Part shown: in pieces, positions 32,814 through 41,795 of the stretch
Layout of the letters: the number at the start of each line of letters is the position of its first letter
How positions within the stretch are numbered: position 1 is the first letter of the stretch
NCBI RefSeq assembly: GCF_000296815.2
Contig: NZ_CAIT01000011.1
Span: 1 to 51,783 of the forward strand
DNA: 51,783 bases
From: Fibrisoma limi BUZ 3
GTDB lineage: Bacteria > Bacteroidota > Bacteroidia > Cytophagales > Spirosomataceae
Direction of reading: 5' to 3'
The notes under the pieces: generated by a model
What the model was told of the DNA's origin: nothing
Databases searched by the model: none
The model's input: the letters and a program-made list of their open reading frames with translations, nothing else
Program-made: the position numbers and the translations under genes

Positions 32814-32848
32814 CCGTATAAACGAATTCAGTGAACCAATACACCCTG

Positions 32849-33205
32849 ATGAACAATCCTGTTTTATTCCGCATAGTAGCCATCATCTGGACGATTATCA
32901 TCTTTCTGGGCTGCTCGGTACCGGGACCGGATATTCCGCCGGTGCTTACTCTCTGGCATGACAAGTTGATGCACATTGCCATTTTTGTCCCGTTTGGTTT
33001 GTTGTGGGTGCTGGCTGGCTACAGAGCCTTGCCGGTATTGCTGGCCGGGATCTTATACGGCGGTTTCATCGAAATTTGTCAGGGAATTCTACCGATTAAT
33101 CGGAGCGCCGACGTGCAGGATGCCATTGCCGATACGGTCGGTGCTCTGATCGGAGTTGCCCTGGGTCTGGTTTGGCAGCGACTTTTTCATAAACAACGCT
33201 TGTAA
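32849..33205 (+). CDS. VanZ-family membrane protein
   Basis: A 118-residue protein with about four hydrophobic helices. The VanZ-like signature is seen in H-D-K-L-M-H-I-A-I-F-V-P-F-G-L-L, G-G-F-I-E-I-C-Q-G-I-L-P and R-S-A-D-V-Q-D-A-I-A-D-T-V-G. I start it at the ATG at 32849; a GTG six codons upstream is possible. Named after a teicoplanin-resistance protein, but nearly all members have no known role. In many Bacteroidota it follows gcvH near sprA, so it is likely part of the inherited neighbourhood rather than a resistance gene. Confidence 0.88.
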   Translation: MNNPVLFRIVAIIWTIIIFLGCSVPGPDIPPVLTLWHDKLMHIAIFVPFGLLWVLAGYRALPVLLAGILYGGFIEICQGILPINRSADVQDAIADTVGALIGVALGLVWQRLFHKQRL

Positions 33206-33309
33206 ACCAGTTAGTGGCCGCTCAAAGCGATTTTTGATAAAATTAAAGCGACTGAAGGGAAGGGCATTGGGAAAAAATTGCCAATTTGTACCCCAAACCA
33301 CTGATCGTT

Positions 33310-34206
33310 ATGCATATTGGATTCATTGGCCTCGGCAAGATGGGCTATAATCTTGTCGTTAATCTTCTTCGCCACAAGCACACCGTAGTCGGCTACGACA
33401 TTAATCAATCGTTAGTAGATGCCATAAAAACTGAAGGCGCAGAGGGCGTTACGACCCTGTCTGATCTCTACAACGCACTGCCTGAAAAACGCGTGCTCTG
33501 GCTCATGATTCCGGCCGGCCCTCTGGTCGATACGGTTATTGAACAACTGCTGCCGCTGGTACAGCCTGGTGACGTGATTATTGACGGCGGTAACTCACAC
33601 TACCAGGATTCGGTCCGTCGCCACGCTTATCTGAAAGAAAAAGGCGTGGGCTTCCTCGACTGCGGCACGAGTGGCGGTATCAGCGGAGCCCTGAATGGTG
33701 CCTGTACGATGGTTGGCGGAGACCCCGACGTCATCGAGCCGCTGCACCAGGTTTTCCGCGACATTTCGGTGGAAGACGGCTATCTCTACACCGGTCCGGC
33801 AGGCAGCGGGCACTTCGTCAAGATGGTGCACAATGGCATCGAATACGGCATGATGCAATCCATTGCCGAGGGTTTTGAGGTACTACAGAAAAGCCAGTTC
33901 CCGATTGACTTTGAAGCTGTGGCCAAGATGTGGAACCACGGGTCTGTGATTCGTAGCTGGCTGATGGAACTGACCGAAAACGCCTTCCGCAAAGACGCCA
34001 AGCTGGATGAAATCAAAGGACGGATGTTCTCATCCGGCGAAGGTAAATGGACGCTCGAAACGGCCCTCGATCTGGGCGTGCCAACACCTGTTATTGCGCT
34101 TTCGCTGCTGATGCGCTACCGGTCTCTGCAAGACGATACGTTCTCGGGTAAGGTAGTAGCGGCCCTGCGCAATGAGTTTGGTGGACATGCTGTGGCCAAA
34201 AATTAA
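33310..34206 (+). CDS. gnd: 6-phosphogluconate dehydrogenase (short, decarboxylating, GndA/YqeC-like)
   Basis: A 298-residue oxidoreductase that converts 6-phosphogluconate to ribulose 5-phosphate and CO2. I start it at 33310, where M-H-I-G-F-I-G-L-G-K-M-G opens the Rossmann domain; an upstream in-frame start adds eight poor residues. Substrate motifs are intact: D-G-G-N-S-H-Y, C-G-T-S-G-G-I-S-G-A and the catalytic K-M-V-H-N-G-I-E-Y. The length of about 300 residues marks the short form, which usually prefers NAD, rather than the ~470-residue form. There is no neighbouring zwf or pgl. Single gene. Confidence 0.94.
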   Translation: MHIGFIGLGKMGYNLVVNLLRHKHTVVGYDINQSLVDAIKTEGAEGVTTLSDLYNALPEKRVLWLMIPAGPLVDTVIEQLLPLVQPGDVIIDGGNSHYQDSVRRHAYLKEKGVGFLDCGTSGGISGALNGACTMVGGDPDVIEPLHQVFRDISVEDGYLYTGPAGSGHFVKMVHNGIEYGMMQSIAEGFEVLQKSQFPIDFEAVAKMWNHGSVIRSWLMELTENAFRKDAKLDEIKGRMFSSGEGKWTLETALDLGVPTPVIALSLLMRYRSLQDDTFSGKVVAALRNEFGGHAVAKN

Positions 34207-34291
34207 TTGGTGCTACTAACCCTGTAGCCAATCTATAGACATTCTCTTCGTTATACTCCTAAACCCAACCTTTTAACCCCCGTATTTGCGG

Positions 34292-35365
34292 ATGAAGGCA
34301 CTTGGCACAATTCAGGACCCTACGTTTGTAGAGCGCCCTTATGATCGGCTTGACCGCTTCTTTTTACAATTTATTAAAGATGAGCGCGACCTGCCATTCA
34401 TTTACCTGACACTCCGCATTACGATCTCCGTCATCCCTATCAGTGTGTTGCTATTTATGCCCTTCGTGACGGGCTGGCTCTGGTGGAGTCTGGCACTGCT
34501 GCACATCTACATCACGACATTTACATTCAAGGGGCCGTTTGGCCTTATGCTGCACTGCACCAGCCACCGGCCTTTTTTTAAGCCGGAGTATAAGTGGATG
34601 AACAATTACCTGCCGTGGATTGTGGCTCCGTTTTTCGGCCAGACGCCGGAAACGTATTTCAGCCACCACATTGGTATGCACCACCCCGAGAACAACCTCG
34701 AAGACGACGACAGCAGCACAATGGCGTACCAGCGCGATAGCCTGCGCAGTTTCCTGCATTATTTCAGCGCATTTCTGTTCTTCGGAATTTTTGATCTGAC
34801 GAGTTATCTACGTAAAAAGAACCGCATGAAGCTGGCGTACCGGGCCATTGCCGGAGAGGTACTGTTCATCGTGATGTGTATTGGATTGTGCTTTGTCAAC
34901 TGGCCAGCTACCGTAATCGTCTTTATCCTGCCCTTTCTGGTGTATCGGATGGTAGCGATGCTGGGTAACTGGACGCAGCACGCATTCGTTGATGCCGACG
35001 ATCCAGGCAACGCCTACAAAAACAGCATCACGTGCATCAATGTCAAATACAACCGGAAGTGCTGGAACGACGGCTATCACATCAGCCACCACGTACGGCC
35101 GGCCATGCACTGGACGGAACACCCTACGTTCTTTCTGAAAACCATCGACAAATACGCCCAGAACCAGGCGATTATTTTCGATGGTCTTGACTTCCTGCAG
35201 GTATTCATACTGCTGATGCGCAAGCGGTATGATAAGCTGGCGGCTCACGTCGTCAACGTAAATGGCGCCTTCCGCGATGATGACGAAGTGATTGCCGTGA
35301 TGCGGCACCGAACCAAGCGGCTACCTATTGCCGAACCGGTATCTGCTGCCGTAGCTGTGGCCTGA
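34292..35365 (+). CDS. Membrane fatty acid desaturase
   Basis: A 357-residue inner-membrane di-iron desaturase. The start is taken at the ATG at 34292; a TTG two codons earlier is in frame. Histidine boxes are clear: H-C-T-S-H, then H-H-I-G-M-H-H, and H-I-S-H-H with nearby H-W-T-E-H. Hydrophobic helices lie at about 42-70 and 145-160 and as two around 185-215. It introduces double bonds into acyl chains using O2 and an electron donor; the position is not readable. Its stop is 3 bp from that of the convergent nuclease gene and no terminator was found between them. Confidence 0.9.
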   Translation: MKALGTIQDPTFVERPYDRLDRFFLQFIKDERDLPFIYLTLRITISVIPISVLLFMPFVTGWLWWSLALLHIYITTFTFKGPFGLMLHCTSHRPFFKPEYKWMNNYLPWIVAPFFGQTPETYFSHHIGMHHPENNLEDDDSSTMAYQRDSLRSFLHYFSAFLFFGIFDLTSYLRKKNRMKLAYRAIAGEVLFIVMCIGLCFVNWPATVIVFILPFLVYRMVAMLGNWTQHAFVDADDPGNAYKNSITCINVKYNRKCWNDGYHISHHVRPAMHWTEHPTFFLKTIDKYAQNQAIIFDGLDFLQVFILLMRKRYDKLAAHVVNVNGAFRDDDEVIAVMRHRTKRLPIAEPVSAAVAVA

Positions 35366-35368
35366 TTA

Positions 35369-36250
35369 TCAGTTGACGGTTCCGTCGATGCGGCTTTCGA
35401 TCACGCGTTGCACATCCCTGGGTACGTTGGCCAGAAAATCGTAGCCTGTCTGTTTTTCCAGCTCATCAACGCTGGTCAGGTAAGCCTGCCAGGGTTTATC
35501 GGCCGCCGACTGGGTATTCGGAATGTTGACGGCGATAATACGGGTTTCGGTTGAGACGCGCGCGGCATCGTCAGAGCCGGTTGGCAGTACAACAATGATC
35601 TTCCAGAGCGACGCCGGGACGGTCAGCTTGCCATTGGCGATCTGGGTGGCGTAGCCATTCTGGCCGGTACCGCCGGTTCCCAACGTACCAGCAATAATAT
35701 ATACCTCATTACCGTTGGTCGTAAGCTGACGACTATAGTCTTCCAGGTTTTTCCAGACTTCCCGGTTGTGTCGAGGGGCTTGTGGCACGATATTGGTAAG
35801 CAGAAACGTGGCCGCGTTGTCGTCCGGCGAACTGTCGCGGTCGTCGGAAGGGCAGAGGTGGCCCCGGTCAAAGCCGGTGTTTGTGTAATCAGATGTTCTG
35901 GCCGCGTACCAGCCTGAGGGCAGAGCCGGGTCAGGACGGAAATCGTTGGAGCGGGGGCTGGTCCCTTTCCAGGCCGTGCTCAGATGCCAGCTAACCCAGT
36001 TGGCAATACCGCGCTGGCGATTAAACGACAGCACGTAGGCAGATTTCACCAGCAGATAATTGTTCGGATCATCGGTTGAGGCTTTGCTTGGGTTGCCCAG
36101 CGCAAGGTGGTCGTCGCGGGTGGGCGTTGTCGAGCCTGAGGTAGTTGGAGGCAGGTTGTTGGGTGAACACTGGCTCAGCAACAAAGCTACTATCAGGATA
36201 TTGATAATAGTTTTGATTTGATAAACCAATAGAATTGATTTTGTTGACAT
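35369..36250 (-). CDS. DNA/RNA non-specific endonuclease, lipoprotein
   Basis: A 293-residue exported nuclease of the betabeta-alpha-metal NUC family. A hydrophobic signal and lipobox L-L-S-Q-C give a lipid-anchored Cys28. The catalytic motif D-R-G-H (Asp128 to His131) lies in [12 protein letters not shown]. The magnesium-binding region is N-I-V-P-Q-A-P-x-x-N-R-E-V-W, with a suitable asparagine. It should cut extracellular or periplasmic DNA and RNA. There is no immunity partner next to it, so it is more likely nutritional than a toxin. It diverges from the TMTC-like gene over about 105 bp. Confidence 0.93.
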   Translation of the reverse strand: MSTKSILLVYQIKTIINILIVALLLSQCSPNNLPPTTSGSTTPTRDDHLALGNPSKASTDDPNNYLLVKSAYVLSFNRQRGIANWVSWHLSTAWKGTSPRSNDFRPDPALPSGWYAARTSDYTNTGFDRGHLCPSDDRDSSPDDNAATFLLTNIVPQAPRHNREVWKNLEDYSRQLTTNGNEVYIIAGTLGTGGTGQNGYATQIANGKLTVPASLWKIIVVLPTGSDDAARVSTETRIIAVNIPNTQSAADKPWQAYLTSVDELEKQTGYDFLANVPRDVQRVIESRIDGTVN

Positions 36251-36355
36251 CCTTCCTGAACTTTACACTACTAAATAAGTCGCTTACTAAACTGCGCCTG
36301 ATTTGTTCAAGAATGAGTCGCAATCTGAGCGAAAACTGACGAGTTAACTGCTGTT

Positions 36356-38383
36356 ATGGCAAAAAAGAAGCAACCTGCCGGTCCGGTCAGACCGGTCGCG
36401 CCAAAGCCTGCTTTGACCCCTTCCGCTACGCAGACCCGACCGGTTCGATCGGCGGAGGCCGTGCGTACGTCGCCCCGGCCTATTCCTCCCAAGCCGCCTG
36501 TATCGTCTGCTGCCGTAGAGTTACCTATTGAGGTACAGGCCGTAACGTGGTGGCCGTCGGTGGTGCTGGCGCTGCTTGGCTTTGCGTTGTATATCAACAC
36601 CTTCGGGCACGGCTACGTCCTCGACGACATCGCGGCCATCAGCCAAAACCTGTTTGTGAAAAAGGGGATTGCCGGTATTCCTGACCTGCTCCGTACGGAG
36701 TTCTGGCATTTCAGCAACATTTCGCTGGGCTACTACCGACCCTTGTCGCTGATCACGTTTGCGCTGGAGCAGGAATATTTCAAGGATAGTCCGAACATCA
36801 GCCACATAATCAATGCGGTGTTGTATGCCCTGACGGGGCTGGTCATTGGCGCGCTGCTGCAAAAGTGGTTGCCCAGGCAAACCATCACGGCCTTTCTGAT
36901 TGGACTGGTGTTCATCGCGCATCCCATTCATACCGAAATCGTAGCCAATATCAAAGGCCGCGACGAACTGCTGAGCTTCCTGTTCATTTCGCTCATGTTG
37001 CTGGCGCACTGGCGCTACCTGGAAACCAAACAGTGGGGCTGGATTTTTGCGGCCTGCGTGTCGCTCTACCTGGCGTTCCTGTCGAAAGAATCGTCGATTG
37101 TCAGCCTGGGGTTGATCCCGGCCATGCAGTACTGGTTTGCGCGTCGGAATGTGTGGCAGTCGCTGGGAAGTTTGTGGCCGTTCCTGATTGTAGCGGCTTT
37201 GTTCTTCTATCAGAAGAAAGTGATGATTGGTACGCTGAGCGGTAAGCCGCCGGTCGACTGGGCCAACTATCCCTATGCCATTGAGAAGACAGAAAAGTCG
37301 ACTACGTTTAAGTTCTTCATGTACTACATCCGGCTGCTGTTTTTGCCGCATCCGCTGGTTTATGATTACTCCTACAACGTAATCCCATCCGGCGGGAAAG
37401 GGGATATGCTGTCGTGGGCCGGCTTTTTCTCACTGGTAGCGCTGGGCTGGCTGACCATCAAAGGCTTTATCAGGCGGACGCTCTGGGGCTTTGGCCTGTT
37501 TTGGTTCTTCGTGACCATGGCACCTGGCCTCGGCTTTATCCTGTTTCGCGGTGGTATTCTGGCCGAGCGTTTTCTGTACGCAGCCGTGATGGGCTTTGGG
37601 TTTGTGCTGATCTGGGGATTGCAGAAACTGCTGGTGCGAGACCGCCCACAACCTGCCGACGTAGCCACTGCTGAGGCAGCACCGGCAGGTGTTCAGCGCA
37701 GTATGCTGGTACGGTATGCCCCACTGCTTGGATTGATGGCCGTCGTAACGGGGCTTTATTCGTTCAAGACCGTAGACCGGAACAAAGACTGGGTAAGTAA
37801 CTTCGTGCTGTTCAATTCTGCTTTGCCTTATGCGCCGAACAGTTGCCAGGTGCAGCGACACGTAGCGAATGAGTGGATCGAAAAAGGCCTGAAAAGCCGG
37901 GTGCAGATTGATACGTTGCAACGGCGGCTGCAAACGAAGCGGATTCCGGCCGACTCAGTAGCCGTGGCTCAGCAGAATATGCAGTTTGAGGACAAAGAGG
38001 CAAACCGCTATGGTCGCCTGGCGTTGAACCACCTCCAGCAGTCGACGCAGATTTATCCGAACTTCGGCGAGGCCTATTTCTCAATGGCCTACGTGTTCCA
38101 GAAGATTATTCCGAATGTGGACTCGGCCAAGTACTATTACAAACAGACGATCCGGGCGGCTTCGGCGTATGCCCCGGCGTACAACAACCTGGGCGTGATC
38201 TACCAGAACGAAGGGCTGATGCAGAACGACCGTCGGAAGCTCGAACTGGCATCGTACTACTATAATCAGTCGATGATCGTAAACCCGGCTTATCAGGATG
38301 GCCGTAACAACTGGGCGAACCTGAACCGGAGTTTCGGATTAGACGTAAGAGCCCTGCCTGACAGTGTGTTAAGAAAATATTGA
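36356..38383 (+). CDS. TMTC-like GT-C membrane protein with C-terminal TPRs
   Basis: A 675-residue protein. The cytoplasmic N-terminus is Lys/Pro/Ala-rich (1-60). Around ten hydrophobic helices follow to about residue 475. The first loop has H-G-Y-V-L-D-D-I-A-A-I, the acidic pair expected of GT-C glycosyltransferases. F-I-A-H-P-I-H-T-E-I-V-A-N-I-K-G-R-D-E-L-L and L-S-K-E-S-S-I-V are strongly reminiscent of the TMTC O-mannosyltransferases of animals. TPR-like helices at about 540-660 end the protein, as in TMTCs. It may transfer a lipid-linked sugar to exported proteins. The acceptor is unknown and the activity is inferred. Confidence 0.8.
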   Translation: MAKKKQPAGPVRPVAPKPALTPSATQTRPVRSAEAVRTSPRPIPPKPPVSSAAVELPIEVQAVTWWPSVVLALLGFALYINTFGHGYVLDDIAAISQNLFVKKGIAGIPDLLRTEFWHFSNISLGYYRPLSLITFALEQEYFKDSPNISHIINAVLYALTGLVIGALLQKWLPRQTITAFLIGLVFIAHPIHTEIVANIKGRDELLSFLFISLMLLAHWRYLETKQWGWIFAACVSLYLAFLSKESSIVSLGLIPAMQYWFARRNVWQSLGSLWPFLIVAALFFYQKKVMIGTLSGKPPVDWANYPYAIEKTEKSTTFKFFMYYIRLLFLPHPLVYDYSYNVIPSGGKGDMLSWAGFFSLVALGWLTIKGFIRRTLWGFGLFWFFVTMAPGLGFILFRGGILAERFLYAAVMGFGFVLIWGLQKLLVRDRPQPADVATAEAAPAGVQRSMLVRYAPLLGLMAVVTGLYSFKTVDRNKDWVSNFVLFNSALPYAPNSCQVQRHVANEWIEKGLKSRVQIDTLQRRLQTKRIPADSVAVAQQNMQFEDKEANRYGRLALNHLQQSTQIYPNFGEAYFSMAYVFQKIIPNVDSAKYYYKQTIRAASAYAPAYNNLGVIYQNEGLMQNDRRKLELASYYYNQSMIVNPAYQDGRNNWANLNRSFGLDVRALPDSVLRKY

Positions 38384-38398
38384 TTGTTTAGTTTTTCG

Positions 38399-38441
38399 AA
38401 TCAGCCGCAACGATGTTAACATCGCTGCGGCTGATTTTTTT
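38399..38441 (+). terminator. Terminator after the TMTC-like gene
   Basis: AATCAGCCGCA-CGATG paired with CATCG-TGCGGCTGATT (38399-38436, one mismatch) followed by a run of seven or more T, 16 bp after the stop. Confidence 0.88.
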
Positions 38442-38741
38442 ATAGAAATCATAAGCACTTTGTTTAAGTGGCCAGCTAATGTTGTCAAATAGAACAGGAA
38501 ATTATACTATTTATTTATAAAAAGCGATCTAATGGATAAATATCTGACAATCAAAGTTTAACGAATTTTTAGAAAGTGAATTTCTAAAAGGTTTGTGTAT
38601 TATCTCCATCATTTATGTAGAAAATAAGAGACAACAGTGTTTTGAACGAAGAAGGGCTAATACATATGGATTAACATTTATATAAACAAGTTGTTGCGTA
38701 ACGGAAACTCAACTCTATGAGATCGTTAAACAACAGCCAAA
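38442..38741. other. AT-rich upstream region of the alpha/beta-hydrolase gene
   Basis: These 300 bp are markedly AT-richer than the genes around them and hold no supported gene. A perfect 9-bp inverted repeat, TTTTAGAAA-GTGAA-TTTCTAAAA (38567-38589), has no T tract after it and could be a regulator site. No exact TAnnTTTG was found. Confidence 0.45.
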
Positions 38742-39923
38742 ATGAAAAGTAACTCTACGTTCTACGGAATTATGACAGTTGGTCTGTTACTCGGATCAAC
38801 GATGCTGACCGGTTGTGAACAGCCGGAATCAGGACTGGAAGCACCAGCCGTTAGTGGTGCCCGCAGCGCGGCAGTCAACACACTGGTTTCGGCTTTCCCC
38901 ATAGGAGGCTACAATACATCAGCGAAGGAGGCCTACGATGTGAAAGCGTACCGTATCTTATACAGAACCAGCAATATAGACGGCTCATCAATCATAGCGT
39001 CGGGTCTATTACTGGTTCCGGATAAAACCACGCCATCGCCCCTGATGAGCCTTCAGCATTATACAATCGAAGTCGACTGGCAGGCTCCATCGTATTATCA
39101 ATCCGGAACGGAAGGGTACACGATTGGCAACCGTTTTGCGACCAGAGGATGTATTGTGGCTGCGGCCGACTACATCGGTTACGGGGCTTCGCGAAACGTA
39201 CCGCATCTGTACGAACATCGGAATAGCCTGGCAACGGCCGGTCTGGACATGCTCAGAGCGGCCCGGCAGTTTCTGGCTCAGAACAGGGTAAACTGGGACA
39301 GTCGTTTGTGCCTGACGGGATATTCTGAAGGTGGCTTCGCAACATTAGCCTTACAGAAAAAATTGGAGGAAGAAGTGCCGGGCGAGTTTAACCTGGTCGC
39401 ATCGAGTGCCGGGGCTGGCGCCCATGACAAACCCGCTTTTGTAAAGTATATCATCAATAACAAAACCAGCGGCAACGCTGACTACAACCGTAATTATATC
39501 TGGACGCTGTTAACGTATGACCAAGTTTACGGGTTAAATCGCCCCGTGACCTACTATTTTAAAGAACCGTATGCTACGATGATAGCCCAGCGGGGCAAGG
39601 AGGTGTCTATCAGCTCAAGCCTGCATTCGACTCTTACCGATACGTTCCGGCAGGCGGTTAACGATGGTACGGATACGGCATTTCTGAATGCTATTGAAGA
39701 TAATGACGTACACGACTGGAAACCTAGTGTGCCCACGCGCTTATACCACGGCGATGCTGACCAACTGGTATTCTATTTCAACTCCCAGAATGCCTACAAT
39801 GCGATGACACTCCGGCAAGCGCCAGACGTTAGCTTGATTACGTTGCGGGGGAAGAACCACAATAGCGCTGGAACCGATTTTTTGAACGGTACTGAAGCCT
39901 TTTTGGCGCAGATATTAGATTAA
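38742..39923 (+). CDS. Lipoprotein alpha/beta hydrolase (secretory lipase/esterase-like)
   Basis: A 393-residue protein with a lipobox M-L-T-G-C (Cys25), so probably membrane anchored. The alpha/beta-hydrolase nucleophile is Ser195 in G-Y-S-E-G-G. The acid is likely Asp in Y-H-G-D-A-D-Q-L-V, and the histidine lies in R-G-K-N-H-N-S near the C-terminus. The oxyanion-region A-D-Y-I-G-Y-G-A-S resembles bacterial secretory lipases and cephalosporin-type esterases. The substrate is unknown. It stands alone between an AT-rich region and a bidirectional terminator. The AT-rich flank makes recent acquisition possible, but the gene's own composition is not striking. Confidence 0.87.
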   Translation: MKSNSTFYGIMTVGLLLGSTMLTGCEQPESGLEAPAVSGARSAAVNTLVSAFPIGGYNTSAKEAYDVKAYRILYRTSNIDGSSIIASGLLLVPDKTTPSPLMSLQHYTIEVDWQAPSYYQSGTEGYTIGNRFATRGCIVAAADYIGYGASRNVPHLYEHRNSLATAGLDMLRAARQFLAQNRVNWDSRLCLTGYSEGGFATLALQKKLEEEVPGEFNLVASSAGAGAHDKPAFVKYIINNKTSGNADYNRNYIWTLLTYDQVYGLNRPVTYYFKEPYATMIAQRGKEVSISSSLHSTLTDTFRQAVNDGTDTAFLNAIEDNDVHDWKPSVPTRLYHGDADQLVFYFNSQNAYNAMTLRQAPDVSLITLRGKNHNSAGTDFLNGTEAFLAQILD

Positions 39924-39932
39924 GACCTAAAA

Positions 39933-39979
39933 GCGAGGGTTCAGCTCAACCCGTTTTCTGAGTTGAGCTGGACCCTCGC
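39933..39979. terminator. Bidirectional terminator between convergent genes
   Basis: An 18-bp stem with one mismatch (GCGAGGGT..., 39933-39950 and 39962-39979) starts 10 bp after the hydrolase stop and ends directly at the DUF2278 stop. On the minus strand it is followed by TTTT. Confidence 0.78.
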
Positions 39980-39980
39980 G

Positions 39981-40988
39981 TTAAAAGATAATCCACTGCC
40001 CCGAATCGCTGGCTTCTAGCTCGGTGTAGTTAACACCGTGAATCTTCAGGCCATTTTCATCGATCAACGTAATGAGGCCACCGCGATTCGATAGCTGGGC
40101 GTTCCGTCCGGAAAGGGTAACGGTTTTCGTTTCGCCGGAGGCCAGTGTGCCGGCCAGTGGCTCCTTTTTCTCGGCGCTGTCCAGGATACCCCAGCCACTG
40201 AGACTGATTGGATTGGGCATTGGATTAAACAATAGGATCTTTTCCAGGCCGGGGTCATTGCCGATGGGGTTAACCAGGGCGGCCAGTATACGTACACCCT
40301 TCCTGATCTCGGGTAGGTTTGGCTGGTCGAAGGAAATTGGGTGGCCGGTCAGGTCGTCGGTGTGGACACTCTGGCTTTGAAATTTGAGAAAGTAGCCTAC
40401 CCAGTTGTTTTCCGGTTCAAAATGGATCAGAAAACCGCCATCCTGCCAAACGCCGTTTTGCCACGCATGAGGGCCAGGGTTTGGATTTCCCTGGTTCATG
40501 TGGATGTCGTGTATACCCCGGCCGGGCAGAAAACCAAAATACTGATCAGGTCGATCGTTTTCTGGTCCCCAGGTTTCGCCGAAAGCGTACAGGGTAGCTT
40601 CACGACGTAGCGCCCGGTCGATGTAAAAGTTAATCTTATCGTTCAGGTCATTGTCAGGCCCTTCCTGAAAGCGGGGAATGACCGCCATCTGATTGATGTC
40701 AAACAGGTTGCCCCGGATGAAATCCAGTGCCTGCCCGTCGGGTTGCTGAGCTACAACCGTAAAGCCAACGGGCAGTGATTTGACACGCGACGTAATGGGA
40801 TGCTGAAAATTTTCTGCTAAAAAGAACTGAAGATCGCGGTTATTAGTCGACTGCGAATAAACATTGATGGCGATTCGGTACGACACACCGGCCGCGTCGA
40901 TCAGTACGTGAAAATGGTTGCTGCTGGCACCACCTGGTTTTGCGCCAACAACTTTACCTTTCAGGATACCATAATTCTTGAGGGGCAT
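39981..40988 (-). CDS. DUF2278 (YukJ-like) protein with a C-terminal lamin-tail-like domain
   Basis: A 335-residue protein without signal peptide. The N-terminal two thirds fit DUF2278: M-P-L-K-N-Y-G-I-L-K-G-K-V-V, H-F-H-V-L-I-D, I-A-I-N-V-Y-S and D-I-H-M-N-Q-G-N. The C-terminal ~80 residues (I-L-L-F-N-P-M-P-N-P-I-S-L-S-G-W-G-I) look like a lamin-tail/Ig-like domain, which is common after DUF2278. The family is widespread but has no established activity; the conserved histidines might bind metal. It is a single gene with terminators nearby on both sides. Confidence 0.83.
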   Translation of the reverse strand: MPLKNYGILKGKVVGAKPGGASSNHFHVLIDAAGVSYRIAINVYSQSTNNRDLQFFLAENFQHPITSRVKSLPVGFTVVAQQPDGQALDFIRGNLFDINQMAVIPRFQEGPDNDLNDKINFYIDRALRREATLYAFGETWGPENDRPDQYFGFLPGRGIHDIHMNQGNPNPGPHAWQNGVWQDGGFLIHFEPENNWVGYFLKFQSQSVHTDDLTGHPISFDQPNLPEIRKGVRILAALVNPIGNDPGLEKILLFNPMPNPISLSGWGILDSAEKKEPLAGTLASGETKTVTLSGRNAQLSNRGGLITLIDENGLKIHGVNYTELEASDSGQWIIF

Positions 40989-41023
40989 AGAAAGGGGGAT
41001 CGTTAGGGGCGAAACATACTAAG

Positions 41024-41049
41024 AAAGTCCGCCTGAATAAGCGGACTTT
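41024..41049 (-). terminator. Hairpin terminator after the NAD(P)-binding protein gene
   Basis: A 9-bp stem AAAGTCCGC (41024-41032) with GCGGACTTT (41041-41049) and an 8-nt loop. It lies about 57 bp past the stop of the gene at 41106, with a short T run on the minus strand. Confidence 0.6.
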
Positions 41050-41105
41050 GAGGGAGTGGCTGTTAAGATTATGTTATTAAACTTGACAAGCCAAACTGGA
41101 ACTGC

Positions 41106-41732
41106 TTAAACAGAGGCAAGGGCCTCACGGGCTTCTGCACCCGTCAGTGACTTATTGTAGATATCGGTATCCGGTTGCTGTTTACGGCCACCTTCATGCA
41201 ACGAGCCGGTATCGACTGGTGCAAACCCGATTGTGCGGATGAGGTCCGAAACGATAGCTTTTGCATCGGCATCGTCGCCGGCTACGAAGATGGCCCGGCG
41301 CTGTCCTTCAGGTTTTGATACGTCGCCCTGCTCGGCCAGGTGTTTGTACCAGATGGTGTTAAAGGCCTTTACGATACGGGCTCCGGGTAACCGTTTCGCC
41401 GTTTCCTCGCTGGATGTGCTGTCGTCGAGGTCATAGAGTCCGCCACCGGGTTTGTATGGATTCATCGCGTCAATAACAATCTTGCCCGCTACCGTTTGAG
41501 CGTTGGGCAGGGCTTCTGGCTTGCTCCAGGGAACGGCCAGTAGTATAACCTCGCCAAACGCGGCAGCTTCATCAACGGTTGCCGCGTGAGCCTTCTCTCC
41601 CAATTCAGACACTACATCACGTAATGATTCGGGCCCACGTGAATTGCTGATAGCTACCTCGTGGTCCGCTTTAACAAACAGGCGGGCGGCCGTATGGCCA
41701 ATGTTTCCAGCACCGATAATACCAATTTTCAT
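41106..41732 (-). CDS. NADPH-dependent F420-reductase-like NAD(P)-binding oxidoreductase
   Basis: A 208-residue Rossmann protein, started at 41732 (M-K-I-G-I-I-G-A-G-N-I-G); a longer reading adds 16 residues before the nucleotide-binding strand. G-A-G-N-I-G at 7-12 and N-S-R-G-P-E-S after the second strand suggest NADP preference. A-F-N-T-I-W-Y and F-V-A-G-D-D-A-D are typical of the F420_oxidored/NPB group. In organisms without coenzyme F420, as expected here, such proteins act on unknown substrates. It lies 63 bp downstream of the SDR gene and may be in the same transcript. Confidence 0.87.
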   Translation of the reverse strand: MKIGIIGAGNIGHTAARLFVKADHEVAISNSRGPESLRDVVSELGEKAHAATVDEAAAFGEVILLAVPWSKPEALPNAQTVAGKIVIDAMNPYKPGGGLYDLDDSTSSEETAKRLPGARIVKAFNTIWYKHLAEQGDVSKPEGQRRAIFVAGDDADAKAIVSDLIRTIGFAPVDTGSLHEGGRKQQPDTDIYNKSLTGAEAREALASV

Positions 41733-41795
41733 GGGATGTTTGATGAATGGTTTGGCACGGTAACACAAGCTGAGTTGCAAAAAGTGCGCTTACGC

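Noticed and set aside
35369-36250. The nuclease as a secreted toxin or defence effector
   Set aside because: It is a plain NUC-family lipoprotein with no immunity gene, toxin-delivery domain or defence neighbours.
36521-37351. A 276-codon frame antisense to the TMTC-like gene
   Set aside because: Rich in Gln/Arg/His, as expected from the reverse of a membrane-protein gene; no recognisable domain.
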